Below are positions 17,223 through 26,879 of a stretch of 64,000 nt of DNA, one piece after another. The DNA comes from JAHELQ01 sp965603365 (GTDB taxonomy: Bacteria > Acidobacteriota > Aminicenantia > UBA2199): NCBI GenBank assembly GCA_965603365.1, contig CBFDCR010000023.1, forward strand, positions 1 through 64,000, given 5' to 3'. Position numbers and translations under genes: made by a program. Every line of letters starts with the position of its first letter. Positions within the stretch are counted from its first letter, which is position 1. The notes beneath the pieces are model-generated. The model was given only the letters and a program-made list of their open reading frames with translations. It did not search any database and was not told the DNA's origin.

Positions 17223-19400
17223 GGCCTTGTTGGCCTGTTTGCCCCTGGCGGGGAGGTGGAGGGCAAAGCGGGTGCCGAAACCCTTGCGACTGTGGACGTC
17301 GATGCGGCCGCCGTGGGCTTCGATGATGCGCCGGGCAATGGTGAGGCCCAGGCCCATGCCGCCTTCCCTGGTGGAGAAGTGGGGTTTGAAGATTTGAGAT
17401 AGATCCTCTGCCGAAATGCCGCAGCCGGTATCTTCGATCTCGATCATGACTTCTTTTAAGGTCTTTTTTACCGGCGATGAGACGGGAATCACCGATATTT
17501 TGATTTTACCCTGCTCGCCGACGGCATCCACGGCATTGTCCAGTAGATTGCAGAGCGCCCCCTTCAGGAGCTCCTCATCCAGGTACAACGATATGTCATC
17601 TTCCATATCCAGTTCAATGTCGATGCCTTCCGATTTCAGGTGACGATAGCGGCTGACCACTGCCTCAAGCAGCGGTTTGAGCTCTTTTTCTTGAAACTTC
17701 GGCTGCTGCACGGCGATCAGTTTCATGATGTGGCTTGTGTGCTGTTTTAATGTATTGACATCATCGCTCAAAAATTCGGATACCTGAGCCAGATCTCTTT
17801 TGACTTCCGCTGATTTGACCTTCTTCAAAATCCCCTTGATCCGCTCGGCGGAGAATAAAATGGTAGAGAGGGGATTCTTCACCTGGTGGGCCACCTCCTG
17901 TATCATCAGGGTATCCAATGTCGATTTTGGAGCCTTTTGCTGTTTCGTCATAATGACCGCAGCCCACAATCCGGTAACGTTTAATAAAATTAACAATATG
18001 ACGTTAAACAGAAGACCTGAGGAGACTGCGTTTTTTAAGAGTTTTGAAAACGAACTCTTTTTGTGATCGAGCAAGTATAATTGATCGGCATTGACCAATC
18101 CCCGTAATCCCTTCCTGGTTCGGATAGGCAAAAATGAGGGGGTAAGGCCTCTGTCTATACAATATTCATAGGGGGATTTAAAATAATAGGAGAATATCTT
18201 CCTTCGCAAATTCTTGTCAAAAACCAGCATTTGTTTTGGCGTCATGGCCATGACAATATCCCATTGATTAGATGAGCCTGGGGGGTTGACTAATTTGACG
18301 GGAGAATGAATCGGCAACTCTTTTAACAGGTTCAGGTTTTTGTCGAACATGCGGATCACGCCGTCGGAGTCCCCAACGTAGATACGGTGTTCGCCTTTGT
18401 CGGTTTTCAGAATGACAGGCCCTGAAAGAGATGTATTGCTCAGAGAGTACTCCAGTTTCGGTTCACCTGTTAGGGCATCAAAAATATTGATCTTTCCCTT
18501 TTCTTTTGTCATGGATTGGTGGCATTCGCGGCTAGAGACGATCTCAAATCGTCCATCTTGATCCAGGTCGGCGACCGCAATGTATGAAGTGGTGTACCAC
18601 CCCCCAATTTTTTGCTGCCATATTTTTTGGCCGACGCAATTAACTGCAATTACATAACTCTGGTCATCACTGGTGCCGTTGATCTCTGCGCCGTTGTGAA
18701 CGGCAAAGGTGGATAGGATGATCTCCTTTTTTTTATCATTGTCCAGGTCTTTGATTTCTATATCTTTGATGGCGGGGCCTATATAATAGTCCCAGAGTAA
18801 TTTCCCCGAATCAAAATCATAACAGGCCAACCCACGGGGATACGGGTAATACCAGGAATCCATTTTTATCACGAATTCCTTTTTGCCGTCCCCGTTCAGA
18901 TCATCCATAATGACCGGGGATACTACCGAAGTCCGGGCTGTTGGTTTTATCTTCAGGTTTTCTAATTTTTTGATCATCGTAAAATTCTGCCGATTGTCCA
19001 CTTCCCACACGAACAGATCGCCCTCTTTTGTATCCGTAAACCTGAAAAGATAGGTTTTCTTCTTCTTGTCATAGGCGTGATTCAAGAATCCGAAGTTTTC
19101 CGGCACCCGAATATCGACGAGGAAGTCCAACTGATAAAAAATCTTTTCCGGCTTAAAAACAGAAAATTGTTTCTTATCCTCTTCTCCACAGGACGAAAAA
19201 GATACCACTTCGTCGTATCCATCATGATTAATATCAATCGTAATTAAAAAAATGCCAGCATTCTCCTTCAATTCTGTCAATACCAGTGGTGTACATCGCA
19301 ATCTGAATTCTTGATAGGAGCGAATGATTCCCGAAACAATGTAGACATTCAGTCCCAGGAAGGCGGTGATGAATATAAACCATCTTATTTGTTTGGTCAT
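17217..19400 (-). CDS. membrane histidine kinase with FG-GAP-like beta-propeller sensor
   Basis: A 727-residue protein. TM1 lies at about 6-27. A periplasmic region of about 420 residues has repeated DLNGDGKKEFV, DLDNDKKKEII and DLDQDGRFEIV motifs, characteristic of VCBS/FG-GAP propellers that bind Ca or ligand. TM2 lies at about 458-481. The HisKA domain carries His505 (EVAHQVKNPLST), and the HATPase domain has LDNAVDAVG, DTGCGIS and GGMGLGLTIARRI. It is transcribed after the NtrC-type regulator at 19496-20881, 95 bp away on the same strand, and is almost certainly its sensor. Kinases ending in KxxPLST with such HATPase motifs belong to the NtrB-like group. Confidence 0.9.
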   Translation of the reverse strand: MTKQIRWFIFITAFLGLNVYIVSGIIRSYQEFRLRCTPLVLTELKENAGIFLITIDINHDGYDEVVSFSSCGEEDKKQFSVFKPEKIFYQLDFLVDIRVPENFGFLNHAYDKKKKTYLFRFTDTKEGDLFVWEVDNRQNFTMIKKLENLKIKPTARTSVVSPVIMDDLNGDGKKEFVIKMDSWYYPYPRGLACYDFDSGKLLWDYYIGPAIKDIEIKDLDNDKKKEIILSTFAVHNGAEINGTSDDQSYVIAVNCVGQKIWQQKIGGWYTTSYIAVADLDQDGRFEIVSSRECHQSMTKEKGKINIFDALTGEPKLEYSLSNTSLSGPVILKTDKGEHRIYVGDSDGVIRMFDKNLNLLKELPIHSPVKLVNPPGSSNQWDIVMAMTPKQMLVFDKNLRRKIFSYYFKSPYEYCIDRGLTPSFLPIRTRKGLRGLVNADQLYLLDHKKSSFSKLLKNAVSSGLLFNVILLILLNVTGLWAAVIMTKQQKAPKSTLDTLMIQEVAHQVKNPLSTILFSAERIKGILKKVKSAEVKRDLAQVSEFLSDDVNTLKQHTSHIMKLIAVQQPKFQEKELKPLLEAVVSRYRHLKSEGIDIELDMEDDISLYLDEELLKGALCNLLDNAVDAVGEQGKIKISVIPVSSPVKKTLKEVMIEIEDTGCGISAEDLSQIFKPHFSTREGGMGLGLTIARRIIEAHGGRIDVHSRKGFGTRFALHLPARGKQANKAV

Positions 19401-19485
19401 CTCTATTGCTTCGGGGTTATTATAGGGGAAAATGGTGGATAGAACAAGGGGAAAATATTTTTCCCGGACCCCGTGAATGGCCCCA

Positions 19486-19501
19486 GTCTAAACATTTAGA
19501 C
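19486..19501 (+). promoter_or_regulatory. palindrome GTCTAAA-CA-TTTAGAC overlapping regulator stop
   Basis: Third copy of the motif at 17175 and 17207. The stop codon of the response regulator (19496-19498) lies inside it, so this gene also ends GTC-TAA. It sits in the short gap before the histidine kinase start and could be an enhancer or operator site, or a weak attenuator hairpin. Confidence 0.65.
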
Positions 19502-20881
19502 TTTGCGCTGCTGGCGTTTGCCGGCGATGCCGTGCTGCTTCATCTTGTTGAAGAGGGTGGCGCGGGAGATGTGGAGCTCTTTGGCCACCTGCTTGTAGTT
19601 CCAGTCGAGGGCGTGGAGTTTGGCCAGGAGTTTTTCCCGTTCCGCCTTGTGGCGTGTCTCCTCCAGGGTATCGGCCGCCGTTAGTGAACCCCGGTTATAG
19701 GCTTCCCTGGGGCTGCGCCGACTCAAATGGTATTCCACCATTTCCGGCATGATCGTGTCGGTGTCGGAGAGGACAACGATCTTTTCCACCAGGTTTTTTA
19801 ATTCCCGGATATTACCGGGCCAATCGTGGGTCATGAGGCGTTCTAAGGCGTGGGCATGGAAATGGATGGGCGGGATTTTTCTTTTCCGGTATTGTTCGGC
19901 GGCAAAATGCTCAACCAGCAGGGGGATGTCTTCGATCCGTTCCCTCAAGGGGGGAACCTCGATGGTTAATACCGAAATGCGGTAATAGAGGTCTTCCCGG
20001 AAGTTTTTCTTGTGCAGGGCTGCCTCTATATCCCGGTTGGAGGCGGTGATGAGACGGATGTCTACTTTTTGGGTACCGGTGCCGCCCAGTCGCTGGATCT
20101 CCGTGGTTTCCACAGCCCGCAAGATTTTAGGCTGGAGCCTTATATTCATCTCGGTAATTTCGTCTAAAAATAGGGTGCCGTGGTCTGCCTGTTCAAACAG
20201 GCCCGGTTTGGTCCTGTTGGCGCCGGTGAAGGCGCCGGGTTCGTAGCCGAAGAGTTCCGATTCCAGGAGATCTTCCGGGATGGCGGCGCAGTTGAGGGGG
20301 ATAAAAGGTCTGGCTGCCCGCTGGCTGCTAAAATGGATGGCCCGGGCAATGAGTTCCATGCCGGTGCCGCTCTCGCCGCAGATGAGAACGGGGGAGTCGG
20401 TGGGGGCGATCCTGTCGATGGTCTTGTAAATGCGTTTCATGGCCTGGCTCTGGCTGACCATGCGGAATTGGCCGGACACTTCCTGCAGCAGATACCCCTT
20501 GTCCCGGCGCAATTGCGACATGGCTAAGGCATTGCGGATGGTAATGATGACCTTCTGGGAAGTGACGGGTTTTTCTAAGAAGTCAAAGGCCCCCTGTTTG
20601 ACCGATTTGACTGCCTTCTCAATGGTGCCGTGACCGGAGAGCATGATGACCGGTAGATGGGGGTGGGCCTTTTTGATCTCCCCCAGGGCGGTCAGGCCGT
20701 CTATACCGGGCATCTTCAGATCCAGGATGACGGCATCGACGGCTTCGTTTTGTAAGATCTTTAAGGCAGACGGGGCTTCCGAAGATGTGCGTACGAAAAA
20801 GCCGTTATCTTCCAGGATGCCGGACAGGAGAACCAGTGCTTTTTTCTCGTCGTCCACCAATAAAATCCTGGCTTTATTCAA
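19496..20881 (-). CDS. NtrC-family sigma54-dependent response regulator
   Basis: About 461 residues, with receiver domain (LLVDDE, phospho-acceptor Asp in VILDLKMPG), sigma54-interacting AAA+ domain (Walker A GESGTGME, GAFTGA motif intact, LFLDEITEM, Arg-finger region) and C-terminal Fis-type HTH (KQVAKELHISRATLFNKMKQ). An ATG at 20917 is in frame, but TTG at 20881 follows AGGAGG at good spacing and starts right at the receiver fold, so it is preferred. It is cotranscribed with the downstream sensor kinase and should activate sigma54 promoters when phosphorylated. The GTCTAAA palindromes are plausible binding sites for its Fis-type HTH. Confidence 0.92.
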   Translation of the reverse strand: MNKARILLVDDEKKALVLLSGILEDNGFFVRTSSEAPSALKILQNEAVDAVILDLKMPGIDGLTALGEIKKAHPHLPVIMLSGHGTIEKAVKSVKQGAFDFLEKPVTSQKVIITIRNALAMSQLRRDKGYLLQEVSGQFRMVSQSQAMKRIYKTIDRIAPTDSPVLICGESGTGMELIARAIHFSSQRAARPFIPLNCAAIPEDLLESELFGYEPGAFTGANRTKPGLFEQADHGTLFLDEITEMNIRLQPKILRAVETTEIQRLGGTGTQKVDIRLITASNRDIEAALHKKNFREDLYYRISVLTIEVPPLRERIEDIPLLVEHFAAEQYRKRKIPPIHFHAHALERLMTHDWPGNIRELKNLVEKIVVLSDTDTIMPEMVEYHLSRRSPREAYNRGSLTAADTLEETRHKAEREKLLAKLHALDWNYKQVAKELHISRATLFNKMKQHGIAGKRQQRKV

Positions 20882-21013
20882 TTGGTTTGTTCCTCCTGCT
20901 CGTTCAATATAAAGCAAATCCGGTGCCAGATCATTTCTCTTTCGTATCCCTGGACATTATAAAACAATGGGGAGAAAAATCAAACATTTTTTGTGATTTA
21001 TGGGGAAAAGGGT

Positions 21014-21042
21014 TTGACCTTTTGGGGAAAAATCGTTATATT
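21014..21042 (+). promoter_or_regulatory. sigma70-type promoter for Reg_prop/GGDEF gene
   Basis: TTGACC (21014-21019) and TATATT (21037-21042) with 17-bp spacing, 22 bp before the ATG at 21064, which also has an AAAGGAAACG ribosome site. It lies in the divergent gap with the NtrC-type regulator. Confidence 0.6.
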
Positions 21043-21063
21043 ATGGTATTTTAAAGGAAACGA

Positions 21064-24000
21064 ATGGTTTTATTTGTAGCTCACTTCAGAAAATTTTGGA
21101 TCAACTACGTCGGTAGGCATAGGCCCGGTTTTATTTTTCCTGTTTTATTTTTGTGGATGTTTTTAAGCGGGGCGGATCCGGTTTATGCCTTTAATTACAA
21201 ACTCTCCTTTGAACACATCTCCATCCGCAGCGGCCTGTCCCAGAATACGGTTACCTCTATTTTGCAGGACAGCAGAGGTTTTTTGTGGTTCGGCACCCAG
21301 TACGGGCTCAATCGGTACGACGGCTACACCTTTGAGAAATTTAAGACCACTCCCTGGAATACCAATTCAATTTCCGATAATTATGTGAACACCATCATCG
21401 AAGATCGAAAGGGTATGTTGTGGGTGGGGACCCGGAGTGGGGGCTTAAACCGTTTTGATCCGGGAAAAGGGCGGTGGAGCCATTATCGGCACGATCCCCA
21501 GGATGTCAACAGTCTGAGCAGCGACCAGGTGTTTGTGATCTATGAGGACAGCCGGGGTTTCTTGTGGATGGCCACGGCCCGGGGGGGGCTGGACCGGTTG
21601 AGGCCGGGACATGATGAATGGCGGCACTATACATTTTCGCCGGAGAGAACCGGTAATCGAGCCGATGGGCATGGCCAGGTGACTTCGATATGGGAGCACG
21701 AGTCGGGCCGGCTGTGGCTGGGAACCAACAGGGGGTTGATCCGGTTTGATCCGGTTGGGGAAAAGTGGGTGTTTTATCTTCATGACCCCCGGAACGCCGA
21801 CAGCCTGAGCCACAATTACGTGACTTCCCTGTGGATGGATGCGGCGGGGATGCTGTGGGTCGGTACCTACGGCGGTGGCTTAAATCGGTTTGATCCCCGG
21901 CTCGAGAAATGGCACCACTATAGAGAAGGGCCGGCGGGCAGCCATCTAAGCTCCGACCGGATCACCTGCCTCTACGGTCAGAGGGACGGTAAAGAGCTGT
22001 GGGTCGGCACCGACGGCGGGGGATTAGAGCATTTTGATATCCCGGAGCAGCGGTGGCACCGTTTCCAATATAAACCGGAGGTTCCCGACAGCCTGAGCGA
22101 GAATATCGTAAACTGTATCTATGAGGATCGTTCCGGGTTGTTCTGGTTGGGCACGGCCAACCGGGGGTTAAATAAATTTGATCCCCAGGAAGAGAGATGG
22201 GATCATTTTCATCATGATCCCAACAATCCCGACAGTCTGAGTCACAGTACGGTTTCGGCGATCTATGAAGATGGAAGCGGCGTGCTCTGGGTCGGTACCC
22301 TGGGGGGGGGCTTGAACCGGCTGGACCGGCAATCGGAAAAGTGGCGGCACTACCGCCATGATCCAAAAAATTCAAATGGTCTCAGTCATGATGTGGTGAC
22401 CTCGATTGTCGAAGATGGAGGGGGATTGCTCTGGATCGGTACCTGGGGCGGGGGCTTAAATGGTTTTGACCGCAAATCGGGGAAGTGGATACATTTTAAC
22501 TATGATCCCCAAAACAGCCATGGTTTGCAGGATAACCGAATCGAGGATATTTTCATTGACCGGCAGGGTATACTCTGGATCGGCACCCACAGCGGCGGCT
22601 TAAACCGTTTTGACTTCCGACAGAGTCACTGGACGGTCTATCGGCACGATCCCGATGATTTGAATAGTCTGAGTCACGACAATGTGATGGTGATTTATGA
22701 GGATGAGACCGGTATCTTGTGGATCGGTACTTACGGGGGTGGGCTCAACGCTTTTGATCAAAAAACCGGAGTGTGGCGGCATTACAAACATGATTCCCAT
22801 GACCCGAACAGTGTGAGCAGTAACTCGGTGATTTCCATTCACGAGGATCGGAGCCATATGCTCTGGGTGGGCACCAGTTCGGGATTGAATCAATTCGACC
22901 GGCTGAGCCGGAAGTGGCACCGGTATTCTATGCAGGATGGTCTGGTGAACGACCTGGTTTACGGAATTCTGGAGGATGATGCGGGCAATCTCTGGCTCAG
23001 CACCAACAGGGGGCTGTCCTGTTTCAATCTTCGGTCTAAAACTTTTAAAAATTACAGCGAAATGGACGGCCTGCAAAACGACGAGTTTAACCAGGGGGCC
23101 TACTTTAAGAGTCGGCAGGGTGAAATATTTTTTGGGGGTATCAATGGCTTCAACTGTTTCTTCCCCGGTCGTATCAAGAAAAACACCCATATCCCGCCGG
23201 TTTTAATTACCGGTTTGAGCTTTTTTAACCGGCCCCTCGAAGCGGACGAGGCGTTTTGGAAGCTGGAAGAGATTAAATTGACCGACAAGGACGATTTCCT
23301 GGGGATAGAATTTGCCGCCCTGGATTTCCGAAATCCCTTGAAGAATCAATATGCCTATAAATTGGAGGGGCTTACCAGGGGTTGGATCTTCATCGGCAAC
23401 AGACGGCATGCCACATTTGCCCATCTCGCCTCCGGTACCTATACATTCCGTGTAAAAGGCGCCAACGATGACGGGGTGTGGAATCAAAGTGGTTGTACCC
23501 TAAAAATAAGAGTCGTGCCGCCGGTGTGGGGGAGGTGGTGGTTCCGGATCTTAATTATATTGGCCGTTCTGATCATTGCCTTCGGGTTGTTGAAGTGGCG
23601 GGTCCACCGCATCGAGGTGCAAAAGAGGAGGCTGGAAGTCGAGGTGGCGGAGAGGACCGGGGAGCTGCGGAAAAAGAACGATGAATTGACCGAAGCCTAC
23701 CGGCAGTTGGGCCTGGTGGCCAGACGGGATCCCTTGACCAACCTGTCCAATCGACGCGACATGATGGAAAAGATAGAGAATGAAAAGGCGCGGTTTGAGC
23801 GGTCCGGCAGACCTTTTGTCCTGCTTCTGGGGGACATCGATAATTTTAAATCGGTGAATGACAACTTCGGTCACGATGCCGGGGATTTTGTGCTGGTAGC
23901 GTTGTCCCAGGCGTTCCGCTCCATGCTGCGCAGCCAGGACAGCGTGGGCCGCTGGGGCGGCGAGGAGTTTATTTTCTTACTGCCCAATACGGAGCTGCCC

Positions 24001-24204
24001 GGTGGTTGGAAGGTGGCGGAGAAGATCAGGAATGCACTGTTAAAGAGTCCTTGTACCTACAAGGGCCATAAAATATCCGTTACCATGACCCTGGGGGTGA
24101 GTGTGTATAACCGGCCCATGGCGATCAAGGATTGTATCAAGACCGCGGATGAAGCACTCTATGAGGGCAAGGTAAAGGGTAAAAATTGCGTGGTGGTGGC
24201 ATAA
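21064..24204 (+). CDS. Reg_prop beta-propeller / Y_Y_Y sensor diguanylate cyclase
   Basis: A 1046-residue membrane sensor. An N-terminal signal/TM segment (PGFIFPVLFLWMFLSG) is followed by about 14 Reg_prop propeller repeats of the form LWVGTxGGGLNRFD with HDPxDxxSLS between blades, as in hybrid two-component sensors. Next come a Y_Y_Y immunoglobulin-like domain (ending YTFRVKGANDDG), a TM segment near 825 (WWFRILIILAVLIIAFGLL), a coiled coil and a GGDEF domain. The active motif is GGEEF at about 965-969, with GDIDNFKSVND for metal binding. It should make cyclic di-GMP in response to an extracellular ligand. The stop overlaps the next gene (TAATG). Confidence 0.92.
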   Translation: MVLFVAHFRKFWINYVGRHRPGFIFPVLFLWMFLSGADPVYAFNYKLSFEHISIRSGLSQNTVTSILQDSRGFLWFGTQYGLNRYDGYTFEKFKTTPWNTNSISDNYVNTIIEDRKGMLWVGTRSGGLNRFDPGKGRWSHYRHDPQDVNSLSSDQVFVIYEDSRGFLWMATARGGLDRLRPGHDEWRHYTFSPERTGNRADGHGQVTSIWEHESGRLWLGTNRGLIRFDPVGEKWVFYLHDPRNADSLSHNYVTSLWMDAAGMLWVGTYGGGLNRFDPRLEKWHHYREGPAGSHLSSDRITCLYGQRDGKELWVGTDGGGLEHFDIPEQRWHRFQYKPEVPDSLSENIVNCIYEDRSGLFWLGTANRGLNKFDPQEERWDHFHHDPNNPDSLSHSTVSAIYEDGSGVLWVGTLGGGLNRLDRQSEKWRHYRHDPKNSNGLSHDVVTSIVEDGGGLLWIGTWGGGLNGFDRKSGKWIHFNYDPQNSHGLQDNRIEDIFIDRQGILWIGTHSGGLNRFDFRQSHWTVYRHDPDDLNSLSHDNVMVIYEDETGILWIGTYGGGLNAFDQKTGVWRHYKHDSHDPNSVSSNSVISIHEDRSHMLWVGTSSGLNQFDRLSRKWHRYSMQDGLVNDLVYGILEDDAGNLWLSTNRGLSCFNLRSKTFKNYSEMDGLQNDEFNQGAYFKSRQGEIFFGGINGFNCFFPGRIKKNTHIPPVLITGLSFFNRPLEADEAFWKLEEIKLTDKDDFLGIEFAALDFRNPLKNQYAYKLEGLTRGWIFIGNRRHATFAHLASGTYTFRVKGANDDGVWNQSGCTLKIRVVPPVWGRWWFRILIILAVLIIAFGLLKWRVHRIEVQKRRLEVEVAERTGELRKKNDELTEAYRQLGLVARRDPLTNLSNRRDMMEKIENEKARFERSGRPFVLLLGDIDNFKSVNDNFGHDAGDFVLVALSQAFRSMLRSQDSVGRWGGEEFIFLLPNTELPGGWKVAEKIRNALLKSPCTYKGHKISVTMTLGVSVYNRPMAIKDCIKTADEALYEGKVKGKNCVVVA

Positions 24205-26879
24205 TGAAAAATATAGTGTTCTGGGTATTGATCGCAGCTTTGGCGGGGTTCTCGGCGAGTCTCTATGGTGTGGGTGATACCGGGAAGGGATACAAATGGC
24301 AGATAGATGATCTGGTTACCCCCGACCGGGTGGGGGAATACCAGGTCTCACCGGATGGCAAATGGCTGGTCTGGACGGTGATGAAATGGGATCTCAAAGA
24401 ACAGAAGCGATACAGCCAGGTCTTTCTCACCGATTTAAAAGAGAAGGGAGACGACATCCAGTTGACCCGTGGGCAGGACCGTTTCGACAGTATCCGCTGG
24501 GTACCGGGAGAGCCAAAGATTAGCTTTAAGACCAGCCGGAAATTCAAGAATACCAAAGAGGACAACCTCTGGCTCATGAATGTGGGCGGCGGCGAGCCCT
24601 ATCCTTTGACCGATTTTGAGCATGGGCTGACCCGGTACGAATGGCTTGACCGGGATCGTCTGTTGTTTGTTTCCCGGGAGATCAAATCTCTGCATGAAAC
24701 CCAAAAGAAGGAGCAAAAGGATACCTCGGAGGTGGTAGAGGATGAAACTCACCGGCTGATCTATCGTCTGTTTCAATACGACGTAAAGACGAAGAAAGCA
24801 ACCCGGCTGACCGCTAACAGCAAACCATTGGCGAGGTTGTTCCTGTCGCCGGATAAAAAATGGCTGGTATACAGCCTCAGCATGAGCCTGCTGTTTGAGC
24901 AGAACCAGGAGATTCGACCCAAATTTTACCTGATGAATCTGGAGACCATGGAGACACGGGAAATATTTTCCGACCCTTCTATTAAACCGGACGGGACTTT
25001 TAGGTGGTCAGTCGACAGCAGCGGGCTTTATGCCTATATCGATTACAGCAGCCATCCCCGGTATACAATGGTTGCGGTGCGCAAGATTTACTGGTATGAA
25101 CTAAAGAGCGGTGCATACCGGGAGGTGGACCTGGGCTGGGATCGTTATGGAGGGAATTTGACCATAACCCCCGGCGGCTTTATAATGGCCTTGCCCGACG
25201 GCGTCCGCTATAAGTATGCCCGCTATTATAAAACGAATCATACCTGGAAAAGGCAGTGGATCAGGGGTGAGTGGCAAAATAATATCCAGATCCTCAAATT
25301 GTCGGAAGATGGTAAAACCGTGGTGTACGGCTATTCCACGGCCGCCCGGCCGATTCGCTATTACCTGTCGGAGTTAAAGGGTAATCGATTCGCAGAGAAG
25401 CGGGAAGTCATGAAGATCGATTCTCCCCTGTACAAGCGGCCCCTGACGAAGCGGGAGATCATCACCTGGAAGGGTGCGCTGGACGATACGGTGGAGGGCA
25501 TACTGTATTATCCCCTGGACTATGAAGAGGGAATGAAATACCCCTTGATCCTGATGATTCACGGCGGCCCCCACGGGGCAGACAGGGATTTTTTCAGGGA
25601 TAACCTATATTCACCGGCCCACCTGATGTGTGAACGGGGCGCCTTTGTGTTGAAGGTCAATTACCACGGCAGTTCCAGTTACGGCCTGGCGTTTGCCGAA
25701 TCCATTGCCGGCCATTATTACGAGTACGAGGTGCCGGACCTGGAGACGGGAGTCGATCGACTCATTACCGGGGGCAAGGTGGACCCCGATAAACTGGGGA
25801 TTATCGGCTGGAGCAATGGGGCCATCCTGGGCACTGCCCTGACCGTGCATACCAATCGCTACAAGGCCGCCAGCCTGGGGGCCGGGGATGTGAACTGGAC
25901 CAGCGATTACGGCAATTGCAGGTTTGGCGTGGCCTTTGATAATTACTATTTCGGCGGCCCCCCCTGGCAGCGGTTGGAACATTACCTCAAAAAATCGCCC
26001 CTGTTTCGACTCCACCAGGTCACCACCCCCACCTTGATCTTTCACGGCGACAAAGACCGGGCCGTGCCCTACGAACAGGGCTGGGAATATTACCGGGCCT
26101 TGCAGGTGCTGGGCAAGACGCCGGTGAGATTTATCACCTTTCCCGGCGAGGGGCACGGGCCCCGCAAGCTGGCACACCAGCGGCGCAAGCTGCAAGAAGA
26201 GATCGCCTGGTTCGAGAAGTACCTGTTTGGCACCCATAAAGAGAAAAACGAATCCCTGAAAAAGGGCAGTCCCCTGGATAAACTGGCGGCGTATTTAAAG
26301 ATTGCTAAGAAAGACGGTATCTACGGCCTGATACATCGGGGGCTCCTGGTACCGGAGGTGGTCACCTTCAAGAAAAAGCAGGTGGGCCGCTTCGAGGTGA
26401 CCCGGGCCCAGTGGGCCGCCTTTGATTCCACCTATGTTTACGAAAAGGGCACCGATAATCTGCCGGTAACGGGCATCACCTTTGAGCAGGCCAGGGAGTA
26501 TGCCGCCTGGTTGAGCCGGAAAACCGGCGAAACCTACCGGCTGCCCCAAGAAAAAGAAGCCGAAGACCTGTACGGCAAACGGGGCGGCAATACCTTTGAC
26601 TACTGGGCCGGTTACACCCTCAACCCCGACGACTATCGCAGCCTGGTTTCGGAGTTGAAAAAGTACGGCGACCAACCGGTGCTGCTAAAGCCGGTGGGCA
26701 GCTTTACACCCCTGGGGGAAAACCCGGTGTTTGACCTGGACGGCAATGCGGCCGAATGGGTAGAATTCCCCGACGGCAGCGGCAAGACCTGCGGCGGCTC
26801 CGCCGACCGCACCACCGACGACAAATCCCGCACAAAACCAACCCCCCTCTACACCGGCCTCCGCATCCTCAAACACTAA
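24204..26879 (+). CDS. prolyl oligopeptidase (S9) fused to formylglycine-generating-enzyme-like domain
   Basis: A 891-residue exported protein. The start at 24204 overlaps the upstream stop by one base and gives a signal peptide (MKNIVFWVLIAALAGFSASL). A WD40-like propeller (about 40-390) precedes the alpha/beta hydrolase with Ser537 (GWSNG), Asp618 (HGDKDRAVP) and His651 (GEGHGP), the full catalytic triad of S9 peptidases. After residue about 690 a sulfatase-modifying/FGE-like domain follows (GRFEVTRAQWAAF, YRLPQEKEAEDL, DLDGNAAEWVEF, TGLRIL). Most S9 peptidases lack this domain; here it may act as a structural or binding module. Translational coupling to the GGDEF sensor suggests joint expression. 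Confidence 0.9.
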   Translation: MKNIVFWVLIAALAGFSASLYGVGDTGKGYKWQIDDLVTPDRVGEYQVSPDGKWLVWTVMKWDLKEQKRYSQVFLTDLKEKGDDIQLTRGQDRFDSIRWVPGEPKISFKTSRKFKNTKEDNLWLMNVGGGEPYPLTDFEHGLTRYEWLDRDRLLFVSREIKSLHETQKKEQKDTSEVVEDETHRLIYRLFQYDVKTKKATRLTANSKPLARLFLSPDKKWLVYSLSMSLLFEQNQEIRPKFYLMNLETMETREIFSDPSIKPDGTFRWSVDSSGLYAYIDYSSHPRYTMVAVRKIYWYELKSGAYREVDLGWDRYGGNLTITPGGFIMALPDGVRYKYARYYKTNHTWKRQWIRGEWQNNIQILKLSEDGKTVVYGYSTAARPIRYYLSELKGNRFAEKREVMKIDSPLYKRPLTKREIITWKGALDDTVEGILYYPLDYEEGMKYPLILMIHGGPHGADRDFFRDNLYSPAHLMCERGAFVLKVNYHGSSSYGLAFAESIAGHYYEYEVPDLETGVDRLITGGKVDPDKLGIIGWSNGAILGTALTVHTNRYKAASLGAGDVNWTSDYGNCRFGVAFDNYYFGGPPWQRLEHYLKKSPLFRLHQVTTPTLIFHGDKDRAVPYEQGWEYYRALQVLGKTPVRFITFPGEGHGPRKLAHQRRKLQEEIAWFEKYLFGTHKEKNESLKKGSPLDKLAAYLKIAKKDGIYGLIHRGLLVPEVVTFKKKQVGRFEVTRAQWAAFDSTYVYEKGTDNLPVTGITFEQAREYAAWLSRKTGETYRLPQEKEAEDLYGKRGGNTFDYWAGYTLNPDDYRSLVSELKKYGDQPVLLKPVGSFTPLGENPVFDLDGNAAEWVEFPDGSGKTCGGSADRTTDDKSRTKPTPLYTGLRILKH

